The position numbers and the translations under genes are program-made. The notes under the pieces are model-generated. The model had not been told where the DNA came from, did no database searches, and saw only the letters and a list, made by a program, of their open reading frames with translations. Shown here one piece after another: positions 22,139-30,598 of a DNA stretch of 64,000 bases; positions within the stretch are counted from its first letter, which is position 1, and the number at the start of each line of letters is the position of its first letter. Origin of the DNA: Carboxydothermus islandicus (lineage in GTDB: Bacteria; Bacillota; Z-2901; Carboxydothermales; Carboxydothermaceae); the NCBI RefSeq assembly GCF_001950325.1, contig NZ_BDJL01000001.1, positions 107,943 through 171,942 on the forward strand, in the 5' to 3' direction.

Positions 22139-22245
22139 TCGAGCTTCTAACTTTCAATCTCTAATTTCCAAACCGTGCTGTCTCCTGCCGGTTTAATTTT
22201 TTAAAAAGATATTTTGTAGAAAGTGACTAAAAAAGTGACTAATCA

Positions 22246-22402
22246 AGAAGGTTTATTTTTGGAAATGATATCAGCTCAAGTTTTTACAACATAAGGCAAA
22301 TTTTAAAATGTCGAATTATGTAAAATTTTAACGACAAAAAATGGCAAAATAGCACAAGGAATTGGGAAAATGATGTAGAATAAATTTTTAAAAAAATTTT
22401 TT
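22246..22402. repeat. Dispersed non-coding repeat A, copy 1
   Basis: This AT-rich block of about 157 bp includes TCAGCTCAAGTTTTTA, GTCGAATTATGTAAAATTTT, ACGACAAAA, a GGAATTGGGAAAAT segment and GTAGAATAAA in order. A clearly related copy lies at 37546-37712 and a shorter one at 25207-25312. No protein is encoded. GTAGAAT could be a promoter -10 box. Confidence 0.75.
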
Positions 22403-22462
22403 GATAAATTGCTATAGATGTTTGATTAGGTTTTGGATGTTTATGAGATTTTAAGAAAGCCG

Positions 22463-22760
22463 CTAATTCCGGACAGAAGCTTGTTGGGCAAGTTCCAAAG
22501 TAGGATAAAGCTTCAAGAAATCTGTAGCAACTTGTGCAGTAGGCTTAGAAAAAAGCTCCAGGGCTACCGGATAATATTCTTTTAAACAAGCAATTAAACG
22601 ATTTGTTAAACGAGTAGCTTCTTGGATTAAAGAATCCTGGTCACGGGTTAAATTTTTAAATTCTTGGATTAGATCTGAGTCTGGCTTAAGTTGGCGTAAA
22701 TGGTGAATATCGGTTCTCCAAAGTTCTGCCAGATACGGGCATCTACTACCATCCTAACTT
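22463..22760 (-). pseudogene. IS110-family transposase remnant
   Basis: The minus strand encodes YLAELWRTDIHHLRQLKPDS, followed by LTRDQDSLIQEATRLTNRLI and more, ending at TAG 22463-22465. This is the middle region of IS110/IS1111 DEDD transposases (the DARYLAELWR and RLTNRL signatures). The N-terminal catalytic part and the C-terminal Ser-containing part are missing, and a one-base deletion at about 22737 separates VVDAR from YLAEL. The element is dead. Structured DNA upstream of the fragment (22780-22920) may be its non-coding end. Confidence 0.7.
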
Positions 22761-22779
22761 ATTTTGGAGATTAAATACT

Positions 22780-22920
22780 GTAACTCGGCGGTCAGCCTTA
22801 TCTAACTAAGGTACTCGAAGCACGACCACTCTATCGACCGTGACCGGCCACAGTTTTATGTCAGGAAGGGCGACTTTCGTATAGGCAGTCGAACTGACTA
22901 GAAGGAGATAGTCTTTTCCA
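22780..22920 (-). other. Hairpin-rich segment, possible IS110 bridge-RNA end
   Basis: GGCGGTCA (22787-22794) can pair with TGACCGGCC (22841-22849) and encloses CCTTA/TAAGG (22796-22811). Further hairpins are AGTC/GACT near 22888 and GACTA/TAGTC near 22897-22914. The block lies upstream of the IS110 transposase remnant, where IS110 elements encode their bridge RNA. No gene is visible. The RNA role is a hypothesis. Confidence 0.35.
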
Positions 22921-23051
22921 GAAAAACTTTAGCTTTATATCATTTTATTACGTTGGCATGAATGATTTTCTTGTCTTGCTATAAACCATTTTAACATATA
23001 AGGGAGGAAACAAAATTCATCTATTATAAGTGTAGTGGGAGGGAAGGTAAT

Positions 23052-25049
23052 TTGAAAATAAAAGAATTAAAAATAAAAAATTTTCGTTCCATTAAAGAAC
23101 TAAATATAAACGAAATTACAAATGCCATGATTTTTGTTGGAAAAAATAACGTTGGCAAAAGTGCAATAATTAATGCAATAAGGTTACTAGCCGGGGATTA
23201 TCAAGTAAAACCTGAGGATTTTCACAAAGATTCTGGTGAAATTGAGGTAAAAGGAATAATTTATTTTGAAGAAGATGATTTTAAAAATTTTATTTTTGAT
23301 AACAAGATAGGTATACTAAAAATACCATCAAATGCTAATGATTTTAATCATGTAAAGGCTGGGACTAATTTCCAAGAGTATAGCTTTAATGATTTCAAAA
23401 CAAAAAGAGAAGAGTTAATATCTGGAAAAAGTTTCAAAGAAATACAAAGTGATGAAGAAAGCAGGGAAGTATACAATATATGGTTAAAGGCAATAAAAGA
23501 CAAATTTAAAATAGTAGAAAATGAAATAACAATAATTTGTAAGGTTAATAAAAATAATATGGAGTCTAATTATTATGATGCTGATTTAAATAATATTAGT
23601 GATTTAAAAAAATTTTTACCAAGAATAGCATTTACTGATGATGATAGGAATTTTGAAGAAGAAGGTAATGGAAAAGCAAAAACGCTTACAAATGAATTAT
23701 TTTCAAAATTCATTTTAAATATAAATAGAGCTAACGAAGAAATTTCTTGCGATTCTTGTGTTTTAGACAATTGCAAAAAATGTATTGATGAAATACATAG
23801 GAAAAATATACAAGAATTAAGCCTCAGAGATTTGGAAAAATTAATAAAAAATAAAATGGATATAAATTCAAGAGGAGTTTCTGAAACAATAAATAGATTT
23901 TTTCAAAATAACTATTCTCAACAAAATTTTAAAATAATTATTGATCCAACAAGCAATTTAGAGAAGTCATTATCAATTAAAACAAAAATAATTGATTCCA
24001 ATTTGGGTAAGAAATTGGATTTATCAAATGTTGGGGCAGGGATAAGAAGTATCTACATTTTATCATTATTGCAAGCATATCAAGAAATGAATAGCAATGA
24101 CAATGTTATATTTTTGTTAGAGGAACCTGAAATATATTTACATCCTTCTCTACAAAAATTGATGGGAGCAATATTACATGATATTTCATTAACTAAACAA
24201 GTCTTTTTTACAACCCACTCACCACTATTACTTAAAGATTTTGAATTAGAGCAAGTAAGAAAAGTTACTATTAATGGTAACAATGAAACAGTTATAGAAA
24301 AAACAGACTTAGGTGAAATTTTATTTGATTTGGGTTATTCTACAGAAGATATCCTTCATACCGATTTTGTAATTTTCCTTGAAGGTAAAGACGACAAAGA
24401 AAGAATAGCAAATATTATTACACATTTTTATAATATTGATGTATCAAAAATATATTTTGTTGATACAAAAAGTTGTAATAATATTGAAACTTATGCGACA
24501 ATAAGATTTTTAAACAAAACTTCATTTAAAGATAAGTTTGCGATAATACGTGATTCTGACACAAAAGATATAAACGAAATCATAAATAAGTTATTAAATA
24601 AATTTAGAGAGAATTTAGGGGAAGAGTATTTGAATGAAATTAGAAATAAATTACTGGTTTTAGAATATAGTTCAATAGATAATTATTTTCTAAATCCTCA
24701 AGTATTGCAAAAAATTGGTATTATAAAAAGTGAAGATGATTATTATAACAAAATAAGACAGTATATTGAAAATAACAAGGAAAATATTATTGACTATTTA
24801 AAGAAAATGAATAGTAATGAAAGGGCTGAAAAAATTAAAAATATTTTGTTTGATAGTCGTCCAACTAAGGATAAAATAGAAGACATAAAAAGGTATGTAA
24901 GAGGTCATAATTTATTTGGTATTTTTGGTGACTTAAAAAATAAAACAAATGAATACATTAAATATTCAAGCCCAGATGATTTTAAAGAAATTTTAGACTT
25001 CTTAGATCGATTTGCCTATTTTTCTAGTAAGAAAAAAGTCATTAATTAG
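23052..25049 (+). CDS. OLD-family ATP-dependent nuclease
   Basis: This 665-residue protein has an ABC-type ATPase N-terminus with Walker A GKNNVGKS at residues 30-37, a split Walker B/signature region near residues 350-360 (LLEEPEIYLHPS) followed by TTHSPLLL, and a C-terminal TOPRIM nuclease domain beginning near residue 435 (FLEGKDDKERI) with a later IRDSDTKD motif. This is the OLD layout seen in phage P2 Old and Gabija GajA, which cut DNA in anti-phage defence. A C-x2-C-x4-C-x2-C cluster (CDSCVLDNCKKC, around residues 233-247) in the ATPase insertion may bind zinc. The start is TTG 23052 behind GGGAGGG. Very AT-rich codons suggest acquisition by transfer. Confidence 0.85.
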   Translation: MKIKELKIKNFRSIKELNINEITNAMIFVGKNNVGKSAIINAIRLLAGDYQVKPEDFHKDSGEIEVKGIIYFEEDDFKNFIFDNKIGILKIPSNANDFNHVKAGTNFQEYSFNDFKTKREELISGKSFKEIQSDEESREVYNIWLKAIKDKFKIVENEITIICKVNKNNMESNYYDADLNNISDLKKFLPRIAFTDDDRNFEEEGNGKAKTLTNELFSKFILNINRANEEISCDSCVLDNCKKCIDEIHRKNIQELSLRDLEKLIKNKMDINSRGVSETINRFFQNNYSQQNFKIIIDPTSNLEKSLSIKTKIIDSNLGKKLDLSNVGAGIRSIYILSLLQAYQEMNSNDNVIFLLEEPEIYLHPSLQKLMGAILHDISLTKQVFFTTHSPLLLKDFELEQVRKVTINGNNETVIEKTDLGEILFDLGYSTEDILHTDFVIFLEGKDDKERIANIITHFYNIDVSKIYFVDTKSCNNIETYATIRFLNKTSFKDKFAIIRDSDTKDINEIINKLLNKFRENLGEEYLNEIRNKLLVLEYSSIDNYFLNPQVLQKIGIIKSEDDYYNKIRQYIENNKENIIDYLKKMNSNERAEKIKNILFDSRPTKDKIEDIKRYVRGHNLFGIFGDLKNKTNEYIKYSSPDDFKEILDFLDRFAYFSSKKKVIN

Positions 25050-25206
25050 GTAAATTAATTTCTACTTTTTAGAACTCCCATTTCAAACGATGCAAAGATA
25101 ATTCACAAACATTCCGGATTAATTCAACTTTTATTTATACTTTTCTGGCCTGTGATTAATTACTTAGATTCTAACCAGAGGGATTTTTACAAAAAATTTG
25201 GACTTG

Positions 25207-25312
25207 ATCAATAAAGTCGAATTATCGACAAAATTTGGTAAGACAGTAATAGTAATTGAAAAAGTTTTTAGAATTAATTGTAAAAAAATTATAAAAACTA
25301 AGGTAATTTAAT
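25207..25312. repeat. Dispersed non-coding repeat A, shortened copy
   Basis: This copy keeps GTCGAATTATCGACAAAATT and the AATTGTAAAAAAATTATAAA end of repeat A but lacks the middle. The deletion makes a perfect GTCGA/TCGAC inverted repeat. It lies about 100 bases before the metallo-beta-lactamase gene; the rest of the 25050-25416 gap holds nothing recognisable. Confidence 0.6.
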
Positions 25313-25416
25313 AGGAACCCTAATTTTTTTGAAGGATGAGGGCTTGTCAATTAATGTAAATGTAGTATGAAAAAAGGGGATTGAGCTTGTTGTAATATCA
25401 AAAAGGAGTGGAATTT

Positions 25417-26628
25417 ATGTATTTAAGGCTTTCAACTGCAAATACTGATAAGGTGCGATTTATTGCCATTCCTGTAGGACAAGGTGATGCGTTTTTCTTA
25501 GAAACCCCAACTGTTTCAATCCTTGTTGATGGTGGTCGGTCCATTAAAAATTTTGCTTTTTTGTTCCGTAAATTCACAAAAAAAGAAAATGTAGACATAA
25601 TAATTTGTACGCATAACGATGCTGACCATGCAAATGGAATAATTGGTTTTATTGAATCCGGACTTAAATGCAAAGAGTTATGGTTACCGGGACGTTGGGC
25701 TGCGGTATTACCCCACTTAGTTAAACCAATCAGTGTTATTGCAGAAGAGCTTTGGGAACAGGTCTTGAGAATTACCAAAAACAAAAGTGAGGAATATTGG
25801 AGTAATGAGTTTAACAATGACAAAAGTATAATTGAGAGATTTGGAGATTACATTGCAGAGAAAAATCTAGAACACATGAGGTTAAAAGAAAGGCCAGCAG
25901 AAGAAAATGAAAACTGGCCAGTTAAATTTAAAATTGGGATGGCAAATAGGGGATTATGGGCAGATTGGGAACTTTATGATTGGAGATTGATTCGTATGTG
26001 GAAAATGTTATGGATGCACTGGAGTTGGGAAAAAGAACTTTTTTGGCAGGCTATAGAAGCAGGTTTGCGCATTCGTCGAATTGCAGAAGCAGCCTATCAT
26101 AGAGGAATTCCTGTTCGTTGGTTCGAGTACAATTATACTCATCCAGGTCTTTTGCATGAAAACCCGATTTTGCAACCGTTAAATGCAAGGGAAATTACTC
26201 AAGTAAAACCTTGTCCATCAGAAATGTTGTTTGCGCTTTTATCTCTTACAACAGTAAATCGAGAAAGCCTTGTATTTTTTGCAAAATTATCGAGTGATAT
26301 TCCGGGAATTCTTTTTACCGCAGATTCGGATTTAAAAGGGATCCAACTTCCTTACTTAGAAAATTCGATTGTAACAGCGCCGCATCATGGGTCAGATGCG
26401 AATGCTTATGCTTATAAAGCTATCACTGCAGCTGCGCAAGGAACCTCTGTTATATGGGTTAGAAGCGACGGTAGATTTCGAGAAAGACCGGGAACTGCTT
26501 TCTTGACAGCTCCAGGAAAACGGTTTTGTACAATTTGTAAATCACCTGGCATAACTAAACAACCTATCAGATTTAGGTTAAAAAATAGGCAATGGGTTTC
26601 AAATTCAAGAAGATGCCGTTGTAATTAA
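25417..26628 (+). CDS. Metallo-beta-lactamase-fold hydrolase
   Basis: This 403-residue protein has the metallo-beta-lactamase signature HNDADH at residues 66-71 (HxDxDH), preceded by VGQGDAFFLE and VDGG, and a late TAPHHGSDAN motif near residue 325, the arrangement of ComEC-like MBL domains. A Trp-rich middle insertion (about residues 185-215) and a Cys-rich C-terminus (FCTICKS, then RRCRCN) are unusual. It probably hydrolyses a phosphodiester or nucleotide. ATG 25417 follows AAGGAGTG. It lies between two OLD-type genes in the same orientation, suggesting joint function in a defence module, though the gaps of 367 and 99 bases leave open separate promoters. Confidence 0.8.
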   Translation: MYLRLSTANTDKVRFIAIPVGQGDAFFLETPTVSILVDGGRSIKNFAFLFRKFTKKENVDIIICTHNDADHANGIIGFIESGLKCKELWLPGRWAAVLPHLVKPISVIAEELWEQVLRITKNKSEEYWSNEFNNDKSIIERFGDYIAEKNLEHMRLKERPAEENENWPVKFKIGMANRGLWADWELYDWRLIRMWKMLWMHWSWEKELFWQAIEAGLRIRRIAEAAYHRGIPVRWFEYNYTHPGLLHENPILQPLNAREITQVKPCPSEMLFALLSLTTVNRESLVFFAKLSSDIPGILFTADSDLKGIQLPYLENSIVTAPHHGSDANAYAYKAITAAAQGTSVIWVRSDGRFRERPGTAFLTAPGKRFCTICKSPGITKQPIRFRLKNRQWVSNSRRCRCN

Positions 26629-26727
26629 TCCAAAATGGTTTTATTCTAACTCAATGATCTATTTAGGGAAGTGTAGCCGGTCAAAAATAAAAATATTGAT
26701 AATATTGAAAAATAAAGGGGAGAAGAT

Positions 26728-28575
26728 ATGAAGTTAGTTAAGATTTTTCTAGAAGATTTTAGAGGTTATTATGGATTACATGAAGTTGATATATCAGATT
26801 TTACAGCATTTATTGGCAAGAATGATGCTGGAAAGTCATCTATTTTTGAGGCTTTAGATATTTTTTTTAATGAAGGAAAAGGGAATGTGAAGATTGATAA
26901 AAATGATCTGAATGTGAAAGCAGCAAGTGAAGGTAAGGATTTTTTTAGAATAGGGATAGAGCTTACAAACTATCCTGAAGAATTAATTATCGATGAAACT
27001 AATCCCACCAATTTGAAAGACGAATATTTATTGAATCGAAATGACAATTTAGAAATTTGGAAGACATTTAAAAATGCAAAACTACAAGAAACAGCATTAA
27101 AATGTTACCATCCTGCCAATGATGATTATTTGCAAGATATTTTGAGAAAGAAAATAAATGATTTAAGAAAATTTGTTGAAGAAAATAACATTGATTGTGA
27201 AGATAAGCGTAAGTCAGCAGTTCTGCGAAAGGCTATAAGAAAATATTATCAACAAAAAGATGGTGAGTTGAGGTTAGATGAAATAGAAGTAAAAGTTGAT
27301 AGCGAAGATGCAAAGAAAATTTGGGAAAAGCTTTCAGACTATTTACCTTTATATGCCCTTTTCCATTCTGATAGGAAAAATTTGGACCAAGATGAAGAAG
27401 TACAAGATCCTCTTAAAGTGGCAATTGAACAAATCTTTAATGAAGAAGAGGTCAAGCAAAATCTTGAGAGTATTGCAAAGAAGGTAAACGAGAAAATTAG
27501 TAAAATCGCCCAAGAAACAATAGATTATTTTAAAAATTTTTCACCAGATTCTAACTTTAATTTAGAGCCAGAGATACCTGGGATTGATAAGTTAAAATGG
27601 TCAAGTGTATATAAATCAATAGGTTTCAAAACTGACGAAATACCGCTAAATAAACGGGGTAGTGGTATTCGACGTATAGTGTTATTAAGCTTCTTTACTG
27701 CAGAGGTTGAAAGATTGAAGAGAGATAAAAATTTAGCTTCAACTATATATGCGATTGAAGAGCCTGAAACGTCTTTACATCCAGATTTACAAAAAAAATT
27801 AATTGAGCAACTTTTAGAATTATCTGAATATCCAAACATCCAAGTTTTAATTACCACGCATAGCCCAGCGTTGATACGGTTATTAGAAACAAGTTCAATT
27901 CGATATATTGAACAAAAAGATCATAGTTCAAATGTTAAAAATTTCGATGTTGAAGTTGCGGACAAAATTATAAAAAATATGGGGCTTTTGCCCGAGATTG
28001 CTAAAGTAATTGTTTGTGTAGAGGGAGAAACCGATGAAAAATTTTTATTAAATATTAACCAAAATATACCGGAATTGAAAGAAATTATCGATATAGAATC
28101 AAAAATAGAAGCAGGTATTCTAAGCATAATTCCAATGCGTGGGGCAAATTTAAAAGATTGGATAAATAGATATGCTTTGAAAAACACTAATGCAATTGAA
28201 TTTCATTTATATGATAGAGACACAAATGAACAGTATAAAAAGCAAATCGAAGAAGTAAATTCCAGGAATGATGGATCTTGTGGCAGGTTAACAGAAAAAA
28301 GAGAAATAGAAAATTACATCCCTAAGGAAATTGTCGAAAAAGAATTTAATATTGATTTAAGTGATGTTGAAAATTGGGACTACGAGGATATTCCGAAAAA
28401 AATTCAAAATAAAATTCCAAATATGAAAGAAAAGGATATAAAAATGAAACTTTGTTGTAGATGCTCTAAGGAAATAACTAAAAAACATCTTGAAGATTTA
28501 AATGCTTGGGATGAGGTAAAAAGTTGGTTTGAAAAAATTAATGAACTTTGCAGTAAAGTTTTACAGAATCCTTAA
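26728..28575 (+). CDS. Second OLD-like AAA ATPase with TOPRIM-type domain
   Basis: This 615-residue protein has a Walker A GKNDAGKS at residues 30-37, a long coiled middle, a GSGIRR signature region, Walker B IEEPETSLHPD and a THSPALI switch histidine. The C-terminal half carries CVEGETDEKFL (about residues 430-440), LYDRDTNEQY and KREIENYIP, matching the metal-binding acids of TOPRIM/OLD nucleases. It differs strongly from the 23052-25049 protein and is a separate lineage, not a recent duplicate. ATG 26728 follows GGGGAGAAG. Together with the MBL gene it may form an ATP-gated nuclease system. Confidence 0.82.
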   Translation: MKLVKIFLEDFRGYYGLHEVDISDFTAFIGKNDAGKSSIFEALDIFFNEGKGNVKIDKNDLNVKAASEGKDFFRIGIELTNYPEELIIDETNPTNLKDEYLLNRNDNLEIWKTFKNAKLQETALKCYHPANDDYLQDILRKKINDLRKFVEENNIDCEDKRKSAVLRKAIRKYYQQKDGELRLDEIEVKVDSEDAKKIWEKLSDYLPLYALFHSDRKNLDQDEEVQDPLKVAIEQIFNEEEVKQNLESIAKKVNEKISKIAQETIDYFKNFSPDSNFNLEPEIPGIDKLKWSSVYKSIGFKTDEIPLNKRGSGIRRIVLLSFFTAEVERLKRDKNLASTIYAIEEPETSLHPDLQKKLIEQLLELSEYPNIQVLITTHSPALIRLLETSSIRYIEQKDHSSNVKNFDVEVADKIIKNMGLLPEIAKVIVCVEGETDEKFLLNINQNIPELKEIIDIESKIEAGILSIIPMRGANLKDWINRYALKNTNAIEFHLYDRDTNEQYKKQIEEVNSRNDGSCGRLTEKREIENYIPKEIVEKEFNIDLSDVENWDYEDIPKKIQNKIPNMKEKDIKMKLCCRCSKEITKKHLEDLNAWDEVKSWFEKINELCSKVLQNP

Positions 28576-28644
28576 GCGATTGACTGATAAAGTGACGTTG
28601 CTTTTCTTTATTATTGTGAAAATAGGAAATAGGAGGAGGTATAG

Positions 28645-29712
28645 TTGATCAGAAAATTTGAATGGCTGCCGTTTTCTGAGTGTGATTTAGCTGATCCGTT
28701 TTTTGAGTCATTGAAGGAAGATTATGAAGAATTTCCAGAATGGTTTTTAAAGAAAGTGCAAAATAATGAGAAGGCGTTTGTTTACAAAGATGAGTGGGGT
28801 ATTTGTGCTTTTATTTATTTTAAGGATGAGGAAGAGGAAATTAAAATTAATGATAAAGTTCTTCCTCAAAAGAAAAGAATTAAAATTGGTACTTTTAAAC
28901 TTGATGATAGAATACAAGGACAAAGACTTGGAGAAGGCGCTTTAGGTATTGCATTATGGAAATGGCAGGAATCAGATGCTGAAGAAATATATTTAACAAT
29001 ATTGCCAAGGCATAAAGTGCTTATTGAACTAATTGAAAAATTTGGCTTCAAAAATGTAGGGATGAATTACCGGGGAGAATTTGTATATATAAAAAATAAA
29101 AAGAATGTTGAAAATTTAAATCCTTATACTGCATTTCCATACATTAAATCAAATTTTACAAAGGCGGGTTATATACCAATTTATGATTATTATCATGATA
29201 CTTTGTTTCCTTTTTCAGAGTTATATAATACTAAACAGGATTTTGAGGAAATTGCTGCCACAAATGGAATTACAAAAGTCTATATAGGTTTTCCCTATGG
29301 TGAACTTCACCATAGGGAGGGAGAACCGGTAATAATATATAGGATACATACAGGTGAAAATAGGCAGTATAAATCAGTTGCCACATCATATTGCACTATT
29401 ACTAAAATTAAATATATTAAACAGTACGGAAAAAAATTAACAGATTTAAATGATTTTATATTGATGACTAAAAATAAAACTGTTTTTACAAATGACCAAT
29501 TAGAGGAGTTTTATGATACTCAAGAGAATATAGTAGTAATTGAAATGATATATAATGGATTTTTTGGTAAGGGAAAAAACATAACTTTTAAAAAATTAAA
29601 AGATATGGGCTTATTTGAAGGACATCCATATAATATTAGGTTGTCACGTGAACAATTTTTAAAAATATTAGAATTAGGTGGTAAAAATGTGCAAAATATT
29701 ATTATCGATTAA
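28645..29712 (+). CDS. GNAT-like protein with C-terminal PUA-like region
   Basis: This 355-residue protein begins with a region of about 150 residues resembling a GNAT acetyltransferase: KIGTFKLDDRIQGQRLGEGA matches the acetyl-CoA pyrophosphate loop, followed by EIYLTILPRH and LIEKFGFKNVG, the typical end of the fold. The remaining 200 residues look like a PUA/EVE-type domain, with alternating strands and a terminal FEGHPYNIRLSREQF segment. The start is TTG 28645 behind AGGAGGAGGT. It overlaps the next gene, encoding an ASCH protein, by 26 bases, so the two form a translationally coupled pair. Its role in the island is unknown; modification of RNA or of a partner is plausible. Confidence 0.6.
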   Translation: MIRKFEWLPFSECDLADPFFESLKEDYEEFPEWFLKKVQNNEKAFVYKDEWGICAFIYFKDEEEEIKINDKVLPQKKRIKIGTFKLDDRIQGQRLGEGALGIALWKWQESDAEEIYLTILPRHKVLIELIEKFGFKNVGMNYRGEFVYIKNKKNVENLNPYTAFPYIKSNFTKAGYIPIYDYYHDTLFPFSELYNTKQDFEEIAATNGITKVYIGFPYGELHHREGEPVIIYRIHTGENRQYKSVATSYCTITKIKYIKQYGKKLTDLNDFILMTKNKTVFTNDQLEEFYDTQENIVVIEMIYNGFFGKGKNITFKKLKDMGLFEGHPYNIRLSREQFLKILELGGKNVQNIIID

Positions 29713-30061
29713 TCCAAAACATGTTGAAAAAATATTTAGTGGCATTAAGAAATATGAATACAGGAAAACAATATTTAAACGGAAAAATATAGAAAAAATA
29801 TTAATTTACTCAACTCACCCTATAAAAATGATTGTTGGTGAGGCTAATATTGAGGAAATAATTATTGACGAACCCCATATTGTCTGGGAAATTACAAAAG
29901 ATTTTGCTGGTATAAATAGAGAGTTTTTCGAAGATTATTTTAAAGGTCGTAAAAAAGCGATAGCATATAAACTTAGAGATATAAGAAAATATAATACACC
30001 TATAGAATTAAAGACCCTTGGAGTAGATTTTGCTCCTCAGTCGTTTATTTACATTGATTAA
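29687..30061 (+). CDS. ASCH/PUA-like RNA-binding protein (COG4933-like)
   Basis: This protein of about 124 residues has the ASCH signature: LLSINPKHVEKIFSGIKKYE near the N-terminus (the GxKxxExR type element), then ILIYSTHPIKMIVGEA and a TLGVDFAPQSF end. ASCH domains bind RNA or modified nucleotides and recur in conflict systems. I chose ATG 29687, after an AGGTGG site, over the GTG at 29678 that forms part of that site. The overlap with the GNAT-like gene implies co-translation. It ends the apparent operon that begins at 23052 or 26728. Confidence 0.75.
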   Translation: MCKILLSINPKHVEKIFSGIKKYEYRKTIFKRKNIEKILIYSTHPIKMIVGEANIEEIIIDEPHIVWEITKDFAGINREFFEDYFKGRKKAIAYKLRDIRKYNTPIELKTLGVDFAPQSFIYID

Positions 30062-30140
30062 AGCCAATTATTACTATAACGAAGTTATTGATATTTTAAT
30101 AAGAATGAAATAGCCTAATGTCACCGCCGGTGTATAATTG

Positions 30141-30378
30141 ACCAAATACTTCAGAGCAGAGGGTATTCCCGAAAAGAAGCCATATCCCAAAAAGGTTAAA
30201 AACTCGACCCATACAAAGATACCATTCAAGAGCTCATAAATCTGGGATATTCAACTGCGAAGTCATTTACGAAAGAATCAAAGAAGAAGGCTACACCGGA
30301 GGTCGCACTATTTTAAGGGATTATGTAAGACGATTTAGACTTCCAAAACAGGTTCCTGCCGTATGCCGTTATGCTTAA
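30141..30378 (+). pseudogene. istA: IS21-family transposase (IstA) remnant
   Basis: Three short pieces in shifting frames match the early part of IstA: AEGIPEKKPYPKKVK, LDPYKDTIQELINLGYS, and CEVIYERIKEEGYTGGRT with ILRDYVRRF, ending in TAA at 30376-30378. At least two frameshifts, missing N- and C-terminal parts and no istB show that it is dead. Tandem terminal repeats follow at 30396-30441. It lies just after the OLD/ASCH gene cluster and could mark how that cluster was delivered or rearranged. Confidence 0.75.
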
Positions 30379-30395
30379 TTTTAAAAAAGCCAGGG

Positions 30396-30441
30396 TGGAT
30401 CAATTTAAATTCGATGAAAATGGGTCAATTTAAATTCGATA
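30396..30441. repeat. IS21-type tandem terminal repeats
   Basis: TGGATCAATTTAAATTCGAT (from 30396) and TGGGTCAATTTAAATTCGAT (from 30421) are near-identical units 25 bases apart. Multiple short end repeats are typical of IS21 transposase-binding sites. The region 30442-30598 beyond them is AT-rich without a gene. Confidence 0.65.
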
Positions 30442-30598
30442 TTGACAAATTAATTAAGATAATAAAAATAGGTCAAATTAATAAATTATCAAATGAGTTA
30501 GAAATGTATAAAATAAGTTAAATTAGCAAAAAAGAATATTACAGCGATCAAAAAAAATAAAAGTAAATGTTTTATACAGGAGAGGTTAGATTGTAAAT

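Noticed and set aside
22097..23051. A tRNA gene or riboswitch in the gap before the first OLD gene
   Set aside because: The hairpins do not fold into a cloverleaf with the conserved tRNA bases, and no known riboswitch core was recognised.
23052..25049. Calling the island Gabija
   Set aside because: A UvrD-like helicase (GajB) is absent next to either OLD gene.
25417..26628. Assigning the MBL gene as comEC
   Set aside because: There are no transmembrane helices or competence domain; only the MBL part is similar.
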